Counted from the stretch's first letter, positions 26,210 through 33,622 are shown. The stretch is DNA of 64,000 nt from Akkermansia muciniphila (GCA_945898055.1 CAMDGV010000005.1:50542-114541), one strand, 5' to 3'. The notes: generated from the sequence alone by a model not told the origin. Program-made: numbers and translations.

Positions 26210-27001
26210 ATGCCACAGGTATTCCGAGGTTTCTTGGTCACCATTAGCCTACTAATTGTTCTCGATAGCCATGCGACACCTGAGGACTGGTCTCCATTTA
26301 CAAATCGCAGGCTACCCCATCGGGTGAAGTGGTTGGAGTGGACCCCTCAAACGTCGGATGCGGCCCTGGAAACCGAGATTCGGGAGAAGGTTGGCTGGAA
26401 GTTCTTGCTGGGGACGACAGGAACAAATCGTCCAACTGCAACCGTGACGAAGCAGGGGAAGACTTGGAGGCTCTCGGTTAAATGGAACGGTCGGACACAT
26501 CATGCCGTTGTTCCGGATGCGAGCGATTATCCGGAAGTCTAACTGGCCTCCACCGAAATCAACGGCGACCAGACCCCTGACTATATCCTGCGTTACGATC
26601 CCCATGGCTGCGGGCTCGCGGCAATTGGGCAGTCCGTGATCTTGGTCCTCTCAAGTAGCAACGGTCACCGTAGCCATGAGCTTTACCAGTTTGGCTTCGC
26701 CCACGACAGCCTAGTCCAGTTCAAACCCGGTGGACCATGGCATTGGGTGGTCACTGAAACGGTTTATCCTGGGGCCGCGGCGTCAAAGGATGGGCGCGAC
26801 CACTCCTTTTGGGTTTACCGACTGTTCCGGATTGAAGGCGATTCGCTGAAGGCGGAACCCGTCGGTGTCGAGGGATTCCCCAAGTGGATCCAGTATCTCC
26901 TCCGTCCTAATCACTCGGAAACGACTCTGGTTTCAACAAAGGAAAAGCGGCTTCAGGAATTGAAGTTGCCAAGACCAAACCTAGTTAAAGGTCCGTTTTG
27001 A
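26210..27001 (+). pseudogene. Secreted hypothetical protein with one in-frame stop
   Basis: From the ATG at 26210 a signal peptide (VFRGFLVTISLLIVLDSHA) leads into an unrecognised domain (WKFLLGTTGTNRPTATVTKQ, then TWRLSVKWNGRTHHAVV). A TAA at 26540-26542 interrupts the frame, and the same frame then continues with protein-like sequence (STEINGDQTPDYILRYDPHG, ELYQFGFAHDSLVQF) to a stop at 26999-27001. The whole would be about 263 residues. The flow of composition across the stop suggests one gene killed by a single nonsense change; a sequencing error would explain it equally well. Confidence 0.6.
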
Positions 27002-27316
27002 GAATACCCTCCCTATGGGCTGTTAATCTGCCTTTTGCGGCCTCAAGTCTGCTACTGCCCGAGGTGAGTGAACGTCTGCTCAAGGGCAGTGATCGATACC
27101 ATGGCTCCTACCTATGATGGTAATCACTGGGGTGGTCGACAGAAGTTCGACCTAATCAGGGTGTCTACGACCAACAAACGACGCGGAGGAACAGGTTTGA
27201 GTTGCGGTCAGTCACCGGATCGAGTTTCTTGGGAGTTACCCTCCGCGTCAAAAAGCACATTCCTATCAGTTGGATCAAACACACCATCATCGTAGATATC
27301 TACTAATCCCATAAAC
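27002..27316. other. Gap before the alpha/beta hydrolase, with repeat copy 1
   Basis: 315 bases without a supported gene. It contains a hairpin (ACTGCCC 27054-27060 with GGGCAGT 27084-27090, no T-run) and the first copy of the island's dispersed direct repeat. Confidence 0.4.
27233..27273 (+). repeat. Island direct repeat, copy 1
   Basis: 41 bases matching copy 2 (28373-28413) at 38 positions, with core TCAAAAAGCACATTCC then TATCAGTTGG. Same orientation as the other four island copies. Confidence 0.75.
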
Positions 27317-28333
27317 ATGAATCAGCCTCTCCTTTTGATACTTTACTTTTTGGCGGTAGGGGTGAATGCCCACGACTGGAGGGATCCGTCGCCTCACACA
27401 ACGGGCTTTGTCCGAGTTGATGGGATTAGGCTGAACTATTTGGACTGGGGCGGGAAAGGTGAAGTGCTTCTGTTCATTCATGGTTGGGGCGGTAACGCTC
27501 ATCATTTCGATGTTCTTGCTCCTCGGTTTACGAACACATTTCACTGCATTGCATTCACTCGTCGCGGCTCCGGGCAATCGGACAAACCGCAAACCGGCTA
27601 CGATCCGGCAACTTGCACGGAAGAGGTGCGTGGATTCATGGATGGCCTCGGAATCACACGAGCATTCCTCGTTGGGCATTCCTATGGGGGTCAGATCATT
27701 AGCTTATTGGCCACTAGATATCCCAGCCGAGTTCAAGGCTTGATCTTTCTCGATGGAATCTTCGACTATTCCCCTCTAGAATACCAAGTATGGCAAAAGT
27801 TCTATGCTCTTTTCCCTTATCCTTCGGCGACCAGCACTGATCTAGCGAATATCAATTCCTACAGAGCATACGAACAGAAAGCGTGCTATGGAGGTAAACC
27901 GAGCACTCCTTTCTGGAATGATGCTCTGGAAGCGCAACTGCGGGACAACGTTCGAATCGTAGCTGATGGTTCAGTGCAACTCATAACGTCAACTGTGGAG
28001 CACGAACGATTTAGTAAAGAGGCATTGGATCCTGACCCACGTTGGCGACGTACCTTCCGGTCAATCCAATGTCCTTCTCTCGCGATCTCCAGTGAGCAAC
28101 CTTGGTGGGATGTGATTTCCCCAGAGCGGTGGCCTAAAAACAAAACCGATGTCGACCTTGGTCCGTGGATCGCATATCAACAAGCCTGTTACAGGCAATA
28201 CCGAGAAAATATTCGGAATGGAAAGTTGGTGATCCTGCCGCACGCTCATCACGACGCATTCAATCAGATGCCGGAAAAGGTAACCCGATTGATGTCTGAC
28301 TTTTTCCAAAACACGAAGAGCAATCAGCCTTAA
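27317..28333 (+). CDS. Secreted alpha/beta hydrolase
   Basis: 338 residues. A signal peptide (LLLILYFLAVGVNA) precedes an alpha/beta-hydrolase fold: oxyanion loop LLFIHGWGGNAHHF, nucleophile elbow GHSYGGQ (Ser in GxSxG) at about residue 119, and a C-terminal histidine in HAHHDAFNQMPEKV. The acid is probably in the LFLDGIFDY or ISSEQPWW region. The pattern fits broad esterases, epoxide hydrolases or haloalkane-type enzymes; the substrate is unknown. It occupies the segment between repeat copies 1 and 2 on its own, as a cassette would. Confidence 0.87.
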   Translation: MNQPLLLILYFLAVGVNAHDWRDPSPHTTGFVRVDGIRLNYLDWGGKGEVLLFIHGWGGNAHHFDVLAPRFTNTFHCIAFTRRGSGQSDKPQTGYDPATCTEEVRGFMDGLGITRAFLVGHSYGGQIISLLATRYPSRVQGLIFLDGIFDYSPLEYQVWQKFYALFPYPSATSTDLANINSYRAYEQKACYGGKPSTPFWNDALEAQLRDNVRIVADGSVQLITSTVEHERFSKEALDPDPRWRRTFRSIQCPSLAISSEQPWWDVISPERWPKNKTDVDLGPWIAYQQACYRQYRENIRNGKLVILPHAHHDAFNQMPEKVTRLMSDFFQNTKSNQP

Positions 28334-28372
28334 AACGGCAGTTGGAACAGATGGGTTTTTCTGCAAGTTGTT

Positions 28373-28413
28373 GAGTTATCTTCCGCGTCAAAAAGCAAAT
28401 TCCTATCAGTTGG
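28373..28413 (+). repeat. Island direct repeat, copy 2
   Basis: GAGTTATCTTCCGCG then TCAAAAAGCAAATTCC and TATCAGTTGG. It differs from copy 1 at three positions. Confidence 0.75.
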
Positions 28414-28500
28414 CTGAGCTAGGAGGTCTGGTATCCGGGGAGCGTCTGGCGTGGTTTTCGGAGTCCTGTGGCCCCGCTACCAGACCTAGGCGATGCAGCC
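28412..28500. repeat. Long imperfect stem-loop next to repeat copy 2
   Basis: AGGTCTGGTA (28424-28433) pairs with TACCAGACCT (28478-28487). Inside it CGGGG pairs with CCCCG (28472-28476) past a small mismatch, and outside GGCTG (28412-28416) pairs with CAGCC (28496-28500). The loop is 31 bases and has no T-run, so it is not a terminator. It may be a recombination hairpin or a structured leader ahead of the antitoxin gene. Confidence 0.6.
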
Positions 28501-28528
28501 CCGTAAAATGGGAGTTGACGAAGGAATC

Positions 28529-28553
28529 AATGTGGACTTTATTTGTCCACATT
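28529..28553 (+). promoter_or_regulatory. Perfect palindromic operator of the toxin-antitoxin pair
   Basis: AATGTGGAC and GTCCACATT are perfect 9-bp arms around TTTATTT. The right arm ends at the base before the antitoxin ATG. Antitoxins of this type autorepress by binding such palindromes. The position implies that binding would block initiation, or that the transcript is leaderless. Confidence 0.7.
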
Positions 28554-28811
28554 ATGAAAACCGTAACCGTTCGAGATTTACGCAACTCCTTTTCCAGGCT
28601 TGAGGCGTGGCTTTTAGAGGGTGAGGACATCCGCATCGAAAAGCGGGGGCAGCCGATTGGCGTCCTGACGGCGTGGCGTCCCGAGGCCCTGACCCAGCCT
28701 GCCAAGCCAGACTTTGCCGCCCGACGTCGTGCGATCTGGGGCAATCGTGTGTTTACGGATGCTGAAGTGGCCGCAATGCGGGCGGATGAACTTGAAGGGG
28801 AAGAAGGATGA
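28554..28811 (+). CDS. Phd/YefM-type antitoxin
   Basis: 85 residues. The N-terminus MKTVTVRDLRNSFSRLEAWL is the typical DNA-binding fold of Phd/YefM antitoxins, followed by IRIEKRGQPIGVLTAW and an acidic, probably disordered toxin-neutralising tail (FTDAEVAAMRADELEGEEG). The open frame extends upstream through repeat copy 2, but I place the start at 28554, where homology begins and directly after the operator palindrome. Its stop overlaps the toxin start (ATGA), the standard arrangement for coupled antitoxin-toxin translation. Confidence 0.87.
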   Translation: MKTVTVRDLRNSFSRLEAWLLEGEDIRIEKRGQPIGVLTAWRPEALTQPAKPDFAARRRAIWGNRVFTDAEVAAMRADELEGEEG

Positions 28812-29260
28812 GCTGTTTCCCTGACACTTCCTTCCTCTGTGCGCTGTATCGGACTCAGGTGAATTCGACTCGGGCCGATCACTTTATGGCTGGACTGAAC
28901 GGCACGCTGGGAGTTTCCAGTCTGCTCTTGCTGGAGTTCCGGCAATCTGTGCGCCTGCAAATTCGCTTGCACCTCAACGACCGGACCAAGGGTTTTCCGC
29001 AAACCGAAGGGCAGCAAATGCTAAACGACCTCCAAATCGATTTGAATGCTGGACTTCTCACGACCATTCCCGTGGATTGGGCAGCCGTGCATCAGCGTGC
29101 TGAGGCTTTGAGCAGTGCCCACACTCTGGCTTCGGGGCATCGTCTGGCTGACATCCTTCACGTGGCCACCGCTCGCCATTTCGGAGTAACGGAGTTCCTC
29201 ACTTTCGATGGGAACCAAAAAAAGCTCGCCGAGGCTGAAGGGCTTGTCGTGCCGGTGTGA
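28808..29260 (+). CDS. PIN-domain toxin (VapC type)
   Basis: 150 residues forming a single PIN domain. Acidic metal-binding residues are visible: D6 (PDTSFL), E43 (LEFR), D115 (HRLADILHVATA) and D134 (FLTFDGNQ), in the order and spacing of VapC ribonucleases, which usually cut tRNA or rRNA with Mg. All four are intact, so it could be active. It starts inside the last codons of the antitoxin gene. The pair follows repeat copy 2, in an island where stabilisation by a toxin-antitoxin module is common. Confidence 0.9.
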   Translation: MSCFPDTSFLCALYRTQVNSTRADHFMAGLNGTLGVSSLLLLEFRQSVRLQIRLHLNDRTKGFPQTEGQQMLNDLQIDLNAGLLTTIPVDWAAVHQRAEALSSAHTLASGHRLADILHVATARHFGVTEFLTFDGNQKKLAEAEGLVVPV

Positions 29261-29335
29261 TTGGTGAGACTGCCATCCTGCTCCGGCTACGATGGCTGGT
29301 GGTCGTCCTTCTCGGTCTGCTATGGACTACAATAG

Positions 29336-29638
29336 GCGGTTGCGGCCTCGTTGGCGGAGCTTGATCATTTCGGTCCCTCCTCCTTTGCCGCAAAGGGGGC
29401 ACCGAAGCTCAATAATGCCGTAAATGCTTTTGAAGACTTCCTTGGAGGTCAGGGCAAAATCATCAAGAACGCAGATGGCGATACGATTTTGATGCGGGGC
29501 GATAAGAAGATTCACTTTAATATCAAAAACCCGCACGGAGACAAACCCCATTTCCAACTTGAGCAACAAACTCCGGGTGAAAAATGAAAAGACGCCGGGC
29601 CGGAACACCGCTATTACTTCAAGGAGGACGGACAATGA
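29336..29638 (+). pseudogene. Orphan polymorphic-toxin C-terminal tip with nonsense codon
   Basis: The open frame begins after a TAG at 29333 and has no good start. It encodes ELDHFGPSSFAAKGAPKLNN, then KIHFNIKNPHGDKPHFQLEQ, a pattern I associate with C-terminal toxin domains of Rhs/CDI-type proteins. A TGA at 29585-29587 ends the frame, but the same frame continues KDAGPEHRYYFKEDGQ to a stop at 29636-29638; the TGA stands where related tips usually have tryptophan. It is read as a displaced toxin tip without its delivery part, inactivated by TGG to TGA. The family name is from memory. Confidence 0.6.
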
Positions 29639-29844
29639 AGTGGCAAGCCAACCCGAAAACGCTCGAACCCCGTAGCTTCGAGATCAAACATGATCCAGTT
29701 GTCGGCTTTTACCTTTATGTGTTTGAGCGTGGGAAGTGCATTCGAGACCCCCTTCAAGACACATTTGAGATAGCTGTCGAATCCGCACTGGAGGACTACG
29801 ATGTGCCCGAGGACGCATGGAGCAAGGTGGAGGGACTGATCTGA
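29635..29844 (+). CDS. Probable immunity protein for the toxin tip
   Basis: 69 residues from the ATG at 29635 (MKWQANPKTLEPRSFEIKHD), which overlaps the final stop of the toxin frame as ATGA. The small acidic protein (ending SALEDYDVPEDAWSKVEGLI) in this position fits an immunity protein that binds its cognate toxin. A longer reading from 29584 uses the toxin's remnant region and is unlikely. No named immunity family is recognised. The gene is intact although the toxin is broken, which is common for orphan immunity genes. Confidence 0.6.
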   Translation: MKWQANPKTLEPRSFEIKHDPVVGFYLYVFERGKCIRDPLQDTFEIAVESALEDYDVPEDAWSKVEGLI

Positions 29845-29958
29845 CCGAATAACGAGACTGCTTTGTTGCTGCTGACGCTGCTTTTTCGCTGAGCGGCTCG
29901 GCAATGGGGGCAGCTTCTGGGATAGTGACATCTGTCTTTCACCATTCAAATAAGCTAA

Positions 29959-30138
29959 ATGGACACCACCGACACTAATGAAAGGCTCTACCTCGCCATG
30001 ATTTGGGTGAAAGGCAGCGGGCAAGCGGAGAATAGAATGGTAGTTTATGCTCTCAGCCTTGCTGATGCCAGACAACATCTTGAAATCCGCCCCAAAAAGC
30101 AAATTTCTATCAGTTGTACTGGTCACCTATTTAGATGA
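29959..30138 (+). CDS. Small ORF running into repeat copy 3
   Basis: 59 codons from the ATG at 29959. Residues 1-43 look protein-like (MIWVKGSGQAENRMVVYALS, then LADARQHLE); the last 16 codons are translated repeat sequence. This suggests a gene whose 3-prime end was replaced by the repeat. It overlaps the end of the leftward gene that stops at 30127. Function unknown. Confidence 0.35.
   Translation: MDTTDTNERLYLAMIWVKGSGQAENRMVVYALSLADARQHLEIRPKKQISISCTGHLFR
30079..30116 (+). repeat. Island direct repeat, copy 3
   Basis: CTTGAAATCCGCCCC then AAAAAGCAAATTTC and TATCAGTTG. It separates GC-richer sequence on the left from a strongly AT-rich block on the right. Confidence 0.75.
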
Positions 30139-30855
30139 TAAAGTGGGATGCCTTACTAGGAAATAAGAATCAGTTTCAATAATATAATTACGCATAATGG
30201 CCATATCTTGATCATACGAACCTTTGCCATAAAGTTCATCCCATGGTTCTCTATTAGGGATAGTATCATCTAATTCCTTAGCCCCATTTCGGAGGCTTCG
30301 TGTAAATTTAAGCGTACTGGTACCTGTAACACTTTGTAAAACAATAAAACTTTGTCCTTTTTTACCCCAATATTTTTTGTGTTTGGCCACCACATCCCAA
30401 AATTCTTGGGGTGGAGCAAATTTTAATGTCATACTCATTGTTAAAATCAATCTATTGGGATTAGGGTCGTCCGATATCAATGGTGAATTACTATAATTTG
30501 TGTGATAAACTAGGATTACTGACGTCTGTTCTTCAATATGAGGCAATATATTTATCTCCCAATTATTATTTTGTTCTGCGGAATTTTGTGGGCCCGCTTG
30601 CCTTTGAGCCCAACTATATCCTACACGCATGCTCAAATGAAATTCGCTTTGGTGACTGTTACTATGCACGTAGGTTGTCACCTCATTAGACAAACCCAAT
30701 TTGTGGAATTTATTGACATGATTTTCGAAAGCCGATCGAAAATCTGGAACATGTCCCATTTTAATTTTGTACGTTTTATAATGATACGTTACTGCCTGGC
30801 TAAATCCAGACAAATTTATGCCCGCAAGACATAGGACTAGGAGTAATTTTTTCAT
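30127..30855 (-). CDS. Secreted hypothetical protein, AT-rich, Bacteroidota-like
   Basis: 242 residues. A clear signal peptide (KKLLLVLCLAGINLSGFSQA) with the GFSQA-type cleavage site common in Bacteroidota. The mature part (YHYKTYKIKMGHVPDFRSAF, EFWDVVAKHKKYWGKKG) is not a family I recognise. Base composition is far more AT-rich than the flanking chromosome and codon choice follows, so transfer is likely. The first 23 codons and the upstream sequence are duplicated at 32029-32116. It lies between repeat copies 3 and 4. Confidence 0.75.
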   Translation of the reverse strand: MKKLLLVLCLAGINLSGFSQAVTYHYKTYKIKMGHVPDFRSAFENHVNKFHKLGLSNEVTTYVHSNSHQSEFHLSMRVGYSWAQRQAGPQNSAEQNNNWEINILPHIEEQTSVILVYHTNYSNSPLISDDPNPNRLILTMSMTLKFAPPQEFWDVVAKHKKYWGKKGQSFIVLQSVTGTSTLKFTRSLRNGAKELDDTIPNREPWDELYGKGSYDQDMAIMRNYIIETDSYFLVRHPTLSSK

Positions 30856-30876
30856 GTTGTTTATTTTTTATTTTAA
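30789..30876 (-). repeat. Duplicated 5-prime gene end, copy A
   Basis: 88 bases covering the signal-peptide codons and upstream leader of the 242-residue gene. They match 32029-32116 except at two positions. Confidence 0.9.
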
Positions 30877-30880
30877 ATAT

Positions 30881-30916
30881 CTTGAAATCCACCTCAAAAA
30901 TCAAATTCATATCAGT
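30881..30916 (+). repeat. Island direct repeat, copy 4
   Basis: CTTGAAATCCACCTC then AAAAATCAAATTC and ATATCAG. The most diverged island copy. It lies 25 bases upstream of the ATG of the leftward 242-residue gene, so it may contribute to that gene's promoter. Confidence 0.65.
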
Positions 30917-30922
30917 AAAAAT

Positions 30923-31459
30923 TCACAAATCTATGAACTTAAATCCAAACACACCCAAAATTTCTGTTCTGCCGATTTTCGACAAAGAATTTACATGTTG
31001 ATGACCGTGGAGAAAAAGCTGCGGTTGAAACGTGGTAATGTATTCTTTAAATGCATCAAAACCTATATGTGTATGTTGGTCCCTCTCATGGACACCTCTA
31101 GGAGAATTATGAGCAATAAAAATATCAACTCCTGACATGTGGGTAATCGCAGAAAAGACATCCTTCTGCTCAAAAAGATGAAAACCTTTTGGCTTGTATT
31201 TCCAACAACCACAAAAACCGCCAAAAGCTGTCCCACCGCTAATTTTAACAACTCGGTGAAGGTCAACGATTGGTTGCGAAAACACTTCGCCACTGTCATG
31301 ATTTCCCTTCACCGCATAAATTTTACTTGCATTAACTGTTTTAGCGATTTTAAGAATTGTTATATCAGATAAGTCGCCAAGAGATATCAATAAGTCAACA
31401 TCGCAAGGATTAATCAAAGACGAAACCGCATCATCATCTGCTATTATTAATGCTTTCAT
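30923..31459 (-). CDS. Calcineurin-like metallophosphoesterase
   Basis: 178 residues with the ordered motifs of small YfcE/MJ0936-type phosphoesterases: SLGDLSD, VKGNHDSGE, FIAHNSPRGVHERD and LHGHQHVNS. Motif I, normally D-x-H, reads IADDDAV, so one metal-binding histidine is replaced. Substrates in this family are phosphodiesters or phosphoproteins; none can be named here. AT-rich, with its start overlapping the preceding 129-residue gene by 26 bases. It could be active with altered metal binding. Confidence 0.82.
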   Translation of the reverse strand: MKALIIADDDAVSSLINPCDVDLLISLGDLSDITILKIAKTVNASKIYAVKGNHDSGEVFSQPIVDLHRVVKISGGTAFGGFCGCWKYKPKGFHLFEQKDVFSAITHMSGVDIFIAHNSPRGVHERDQHTHIGFDAFKEYITTFQPQLFLHGHQHVNSLSKIGRTEILGVFGFKFIDL

Positions 31460-31823
31460 TAAATAAATTAATAAATCCTGCTGAATTTATCAGCGAAGCG
31501 AAATCGTGTTTTGATATATAAATTCGATGGCCTTGCTCGTAGTGAAAGTTTCTTCCATCTTCCTCATAGACTGGTCGCGCGTCAGTGGTGGGGAGCCATT
31601 GCGGATGCACCATATTTGGTAATATTTTTGGACCGGGCTGTGCTGTCTCAGTATTTGTTTTCCGCTGTTCTCGTTGAACTAGTGCCGCAGCATCTTCTGT
31701 TTTATTTTGCGAATCTCTTAGTAACTTTAAAAACTGATAGTACAAATTTTCAAAATCTTGCGAGCGAATAATTTTATTAGTTGATTCAATAAAATCTTGA
31801 TGAACGTCTTGTCGAAAGTCCAT
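31434..31823 (-). CDS. Hypothetical protein coupled to the phosphoesterase
   Basis: 129 residues with no family recognised. The N-terminal half is charged and helical (FENLYYQFLKLLRDSQNKTE). The C-terminal half has aromatic and polar content (PVYEEDGRNFHYEQGHRIYI). Its start (31823) follows the stop of a truncated upstream frame by three bases, and its end overlaps the phosphoesterase by 26 bases, so the three were translated as a unit. The position next to a broken large-protein end would suit an immunity or accessory gene, which is only a guess. Confidence 0.55.
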   Translation of the reverse strand: MDFRQDVHQDFIESTNKIIRSQDFENLYYQFLKLLRDSQNKTEDAAALVQREQRKTNTETAQPGPKILPNMVHPQWLPTTDARPVYEEDGRNFHYEQGHRIYISKHDFASLINSAGFINLFNESINNSR

Positions 31824-31826
31824 TTC

Positions 31827-32039
31827 TCACCCGCAATGTCCTGAACCTAATGTATCTCGCATCTTATCAAATTTACCTTGGACCATTACCTCCCACTTCT
31901 TTCCAACTTGAAAATTATTGTCAAATGTCTTTCCACCGACAATATTCTCAAGAAGTTCCACTTCAAGAGTGAGAGAGCAGTCGGCAACGTAAATAGGGAC
32001 AGCTTGAACGAATGCAATTAACGGCTTTTTACTGCCTGG
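31827..32039 (-). pseudogene. C-terminal remnant of an unidentified protein
   Basis: A leftward frame open for 70 codons with no start codon: it follows a TAG at 32040-32042 inside the duplicated leader copy. It reads KKPLIAFVQAVPIYVADCSL, then TFDNNFQVGKKWEVMVQGKF, ending at a TGA at 31827-31829. The adjoining signal-peptide codons (MKKLLLALCLAG onward from 32095) are in another frame and stop after AVKSR. A foreign leader thus seems to have been joined out of frame to a truncated gene. Family unknown. Confidence 0.55.
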
Positions 32040-32116
32040 CTAAATCCAGACAAACTTATGCCCGCAAGACATAGGGCTAGGAGTAATTTTTTCATGTTGT
32101 TTATTTTTTATTTTAA
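32029..32116 (-). repeat. Duplicated 5-prime gene end, copy B
   Basis: 88 bases, 86 identical to copy A (30789-30876). About 66 further bases separate it from the sequence leading into repeat copy 5; this extra piece ends in TTTTATTTTAA, the same motif found at the junction. Confidence 0.9.
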
Positions 32117-32186
32117 TGTAACTAATATATTTTAATATCGAATACATTCCATCTCCTCATTTAGTTTATTGTTTTATTTTAAATAT

Positions 32187-32223
32187 CTTGAACTCCGCCT
32201 CAAAAAGCAAATTCCTATCAGTT
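32187..32223 (+). repeat. Island direct repeat, copy 5
   Basis: CTTGAACTCCGCCTC then AAAAAGCAAATTCC and TATCAGTT. It marks the right end of the AT-rich block; ordinary chromosome resumes within about 60 bases. Confidence 0.75.
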
Positions 32224-32281
32224 TCCATCAATCTCCCGGTTTTAAGTCACGCGACCTCACCCTCTCTCGCCCTGAAACCTG

Positions 32282-33595
32282 TCAAATCTTTGGATACAAA
32301 TAAGGAGCACGATAGGGGCGCGATAAAAGTGCACTCGCAGCGGCATCTCCCACAATCTGCTCGTTTGCTCCGTCCCACTGGATGCTCCGTCCGACTTTAA
32401 GCGAGATCATTCCCAGCAGGGGCAAAACTGAAGAGCGATGAGCTAGCTCAATCCCCGCTGCTGGTGATCTCTTCGACTCAATGGAATCCAGAAAATCAGC
32501 CCAAAGGATCTTTAGATTGTGACCCTCTGGTTGCTGCAACTGCGATGACTCGTGCACCTGCAGATCACTGTCACGGTTCGGATAAAACGTCCATCCATCC
32601 TGCCACCCGATGTGCAGTGTTCCTTTCGTTCCGTAGAAATAGGCTCCAATCCGATGTTTTTCAGCGTTGTTTTCAGCAAAGCGCCGATGCTCCCAAATAC
32701 AGGTAAACTTCTCAAAATCATAGACGGCAACCTGATGATCCGGAGCATCACTGGTTTGCTCTAACTCGGTTAAAACTGGGGCGCCAGCGATTTGACGTCC
32801 ACCGGTGCTGTAAACCCTTTTGGGATATTTCTCCTCGGTCCACATCAATACTTGATCCAGCCAATGGACACCCCAATCCCCGAGAGTCCCATTGGCGTAA
32901 TCGAGAAAATTCCGCCAACCGCCGGGATGCAACTTGCCGTTGAACGGTCGTTTTGGTGCCGGTCCACACCACATGTCCCAATTCATTCCCTCGGACGGTT
33001 CGCTATTCCGTTGCGGTTTTTCAACGCCTCCACCGCTGTGGGCAAATATCCGAACCATGCCTACTTCGCCAACCGCTCTAGATTTTAGAAACTTCATGGC
33101 ATTGACATGGTGTGGGCCCAATCGCCGATGCAGCCCTACCTGAACTATCCGACCACTCTCCCTCGACGCCTTCAGCATAGCCCGACTCTCGTTCACGGTG
33201 TGTCCGGTCGGTTTCTCCACGAACACATGCGAACCCGACTTAAGCGCCGCCAGAGTTTGCAAGGCATGCCAATGGTCCGGCGTCGCAATAATCACAATCT
33301 CTGGTTTCTCTTTCTCTAATAGTTCGCGGTAATCAAGGTAGGTCTTGGGCGTATCTCCATTCAAATCAGTAACTTGATCCGCTGCCACTTCAAGTGCGGA
33401 CGCATCGACGTCGCAGAGCGCGACCACTTTGCACTGACCTGAGGCAATCGCTTCCTTCAAAACGGTCTTGCCCCACCACCCACTGCCCACGAGTGCGATC
33501 CTCCATTTGCGACCCGGCTTCTGCGCCAGAACGAAGGGCGCTTGCACCAGAATTCCTGCATTCGCTGCTACCTGTAGAAAAGTTCGTCGATTCAT
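32282..33595 (-). CDS. Gfo/Idh/MocA oxidoreductase, Tat-exported
   Basis: 437 residues. A twin-arginine-like leader (NRRTFLQVAANAGI) precedes a Rossmann domain (RIALVGSGWWGKTVLKEA) with the family lysine motif VEKPTGHT, followed by the alpha/beta C-terminal domain (GTLGDWGVHWLDQVLMW, YFYGTKGTLHIGWQDGW). Such exported members are common in Planctomycetes and Verrucomicrobia and use tightly bound NAD(P) on sugars or inositols. The PQQ-propeller gene 27 bases upstream on the same strand may be co-expressed. Confidence 0.9.
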   Translation of the reverse strand: MNRRTFLQVAANAGILVQAPFVLAQKPGRKWRIALVGSGWWGKTVLKEAIASGQCKVVALCDVDASALEVAADQVTDLNGDTPKTYLDYRELLEKEKPEIVIIATPDHWHALQTLAALKSGSHVFVEKPTGHTVNESRAMLKASRESGRIVQVGLHRRLGPHHVNAMKFLKSRAVGEVGMVRIFAHSGGGVEKPQRNSEPSEGMNWDMWCGPAPKRPFNGKLHPGGWRNFLDYANGTLGDWGVHWLDQVLMWTEEKYPKRVYSTGGRQIAGAPVLTELEQTSDAPDHQVAVYDFEKFTCIWEHRRFAENNAEKHRIGAYFYGTKGTLHIGWQDGWTFYPNRDSDLQVHESSQLQQPEGHNLKILWADFLDSIESKRSPAAGIELAHRSSVLPLLGMISLKVGRSIQWDGANEQIVGDAAASALLSRPYRAPYLYPKI

Positions 33596-33622
33596 AAGTT
33601 CAAAGTCTCAATCTTCCCAAAT

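Noticed and set aside
28412..28500. Stem-loop considered as a cobalamin or other riboswitch
   Set aside because: It lacks the conserved boxes of known riboswitches and precedes a toxin-antitoxin pair.
29614..30126. 170-codon leftward frame across repeat copy 3
   Set aside because: It is the complement of the immunity gene and small ORF; no independent protein features.
27233..32223. Island repeats considered as a CRISPR array or as standard attC sites
   Set aside because: Spacing of 0.8-1.7 kb with genes between excludes CRISPR, and the copies lack RYYYAAC/GTTRRRY boxes.
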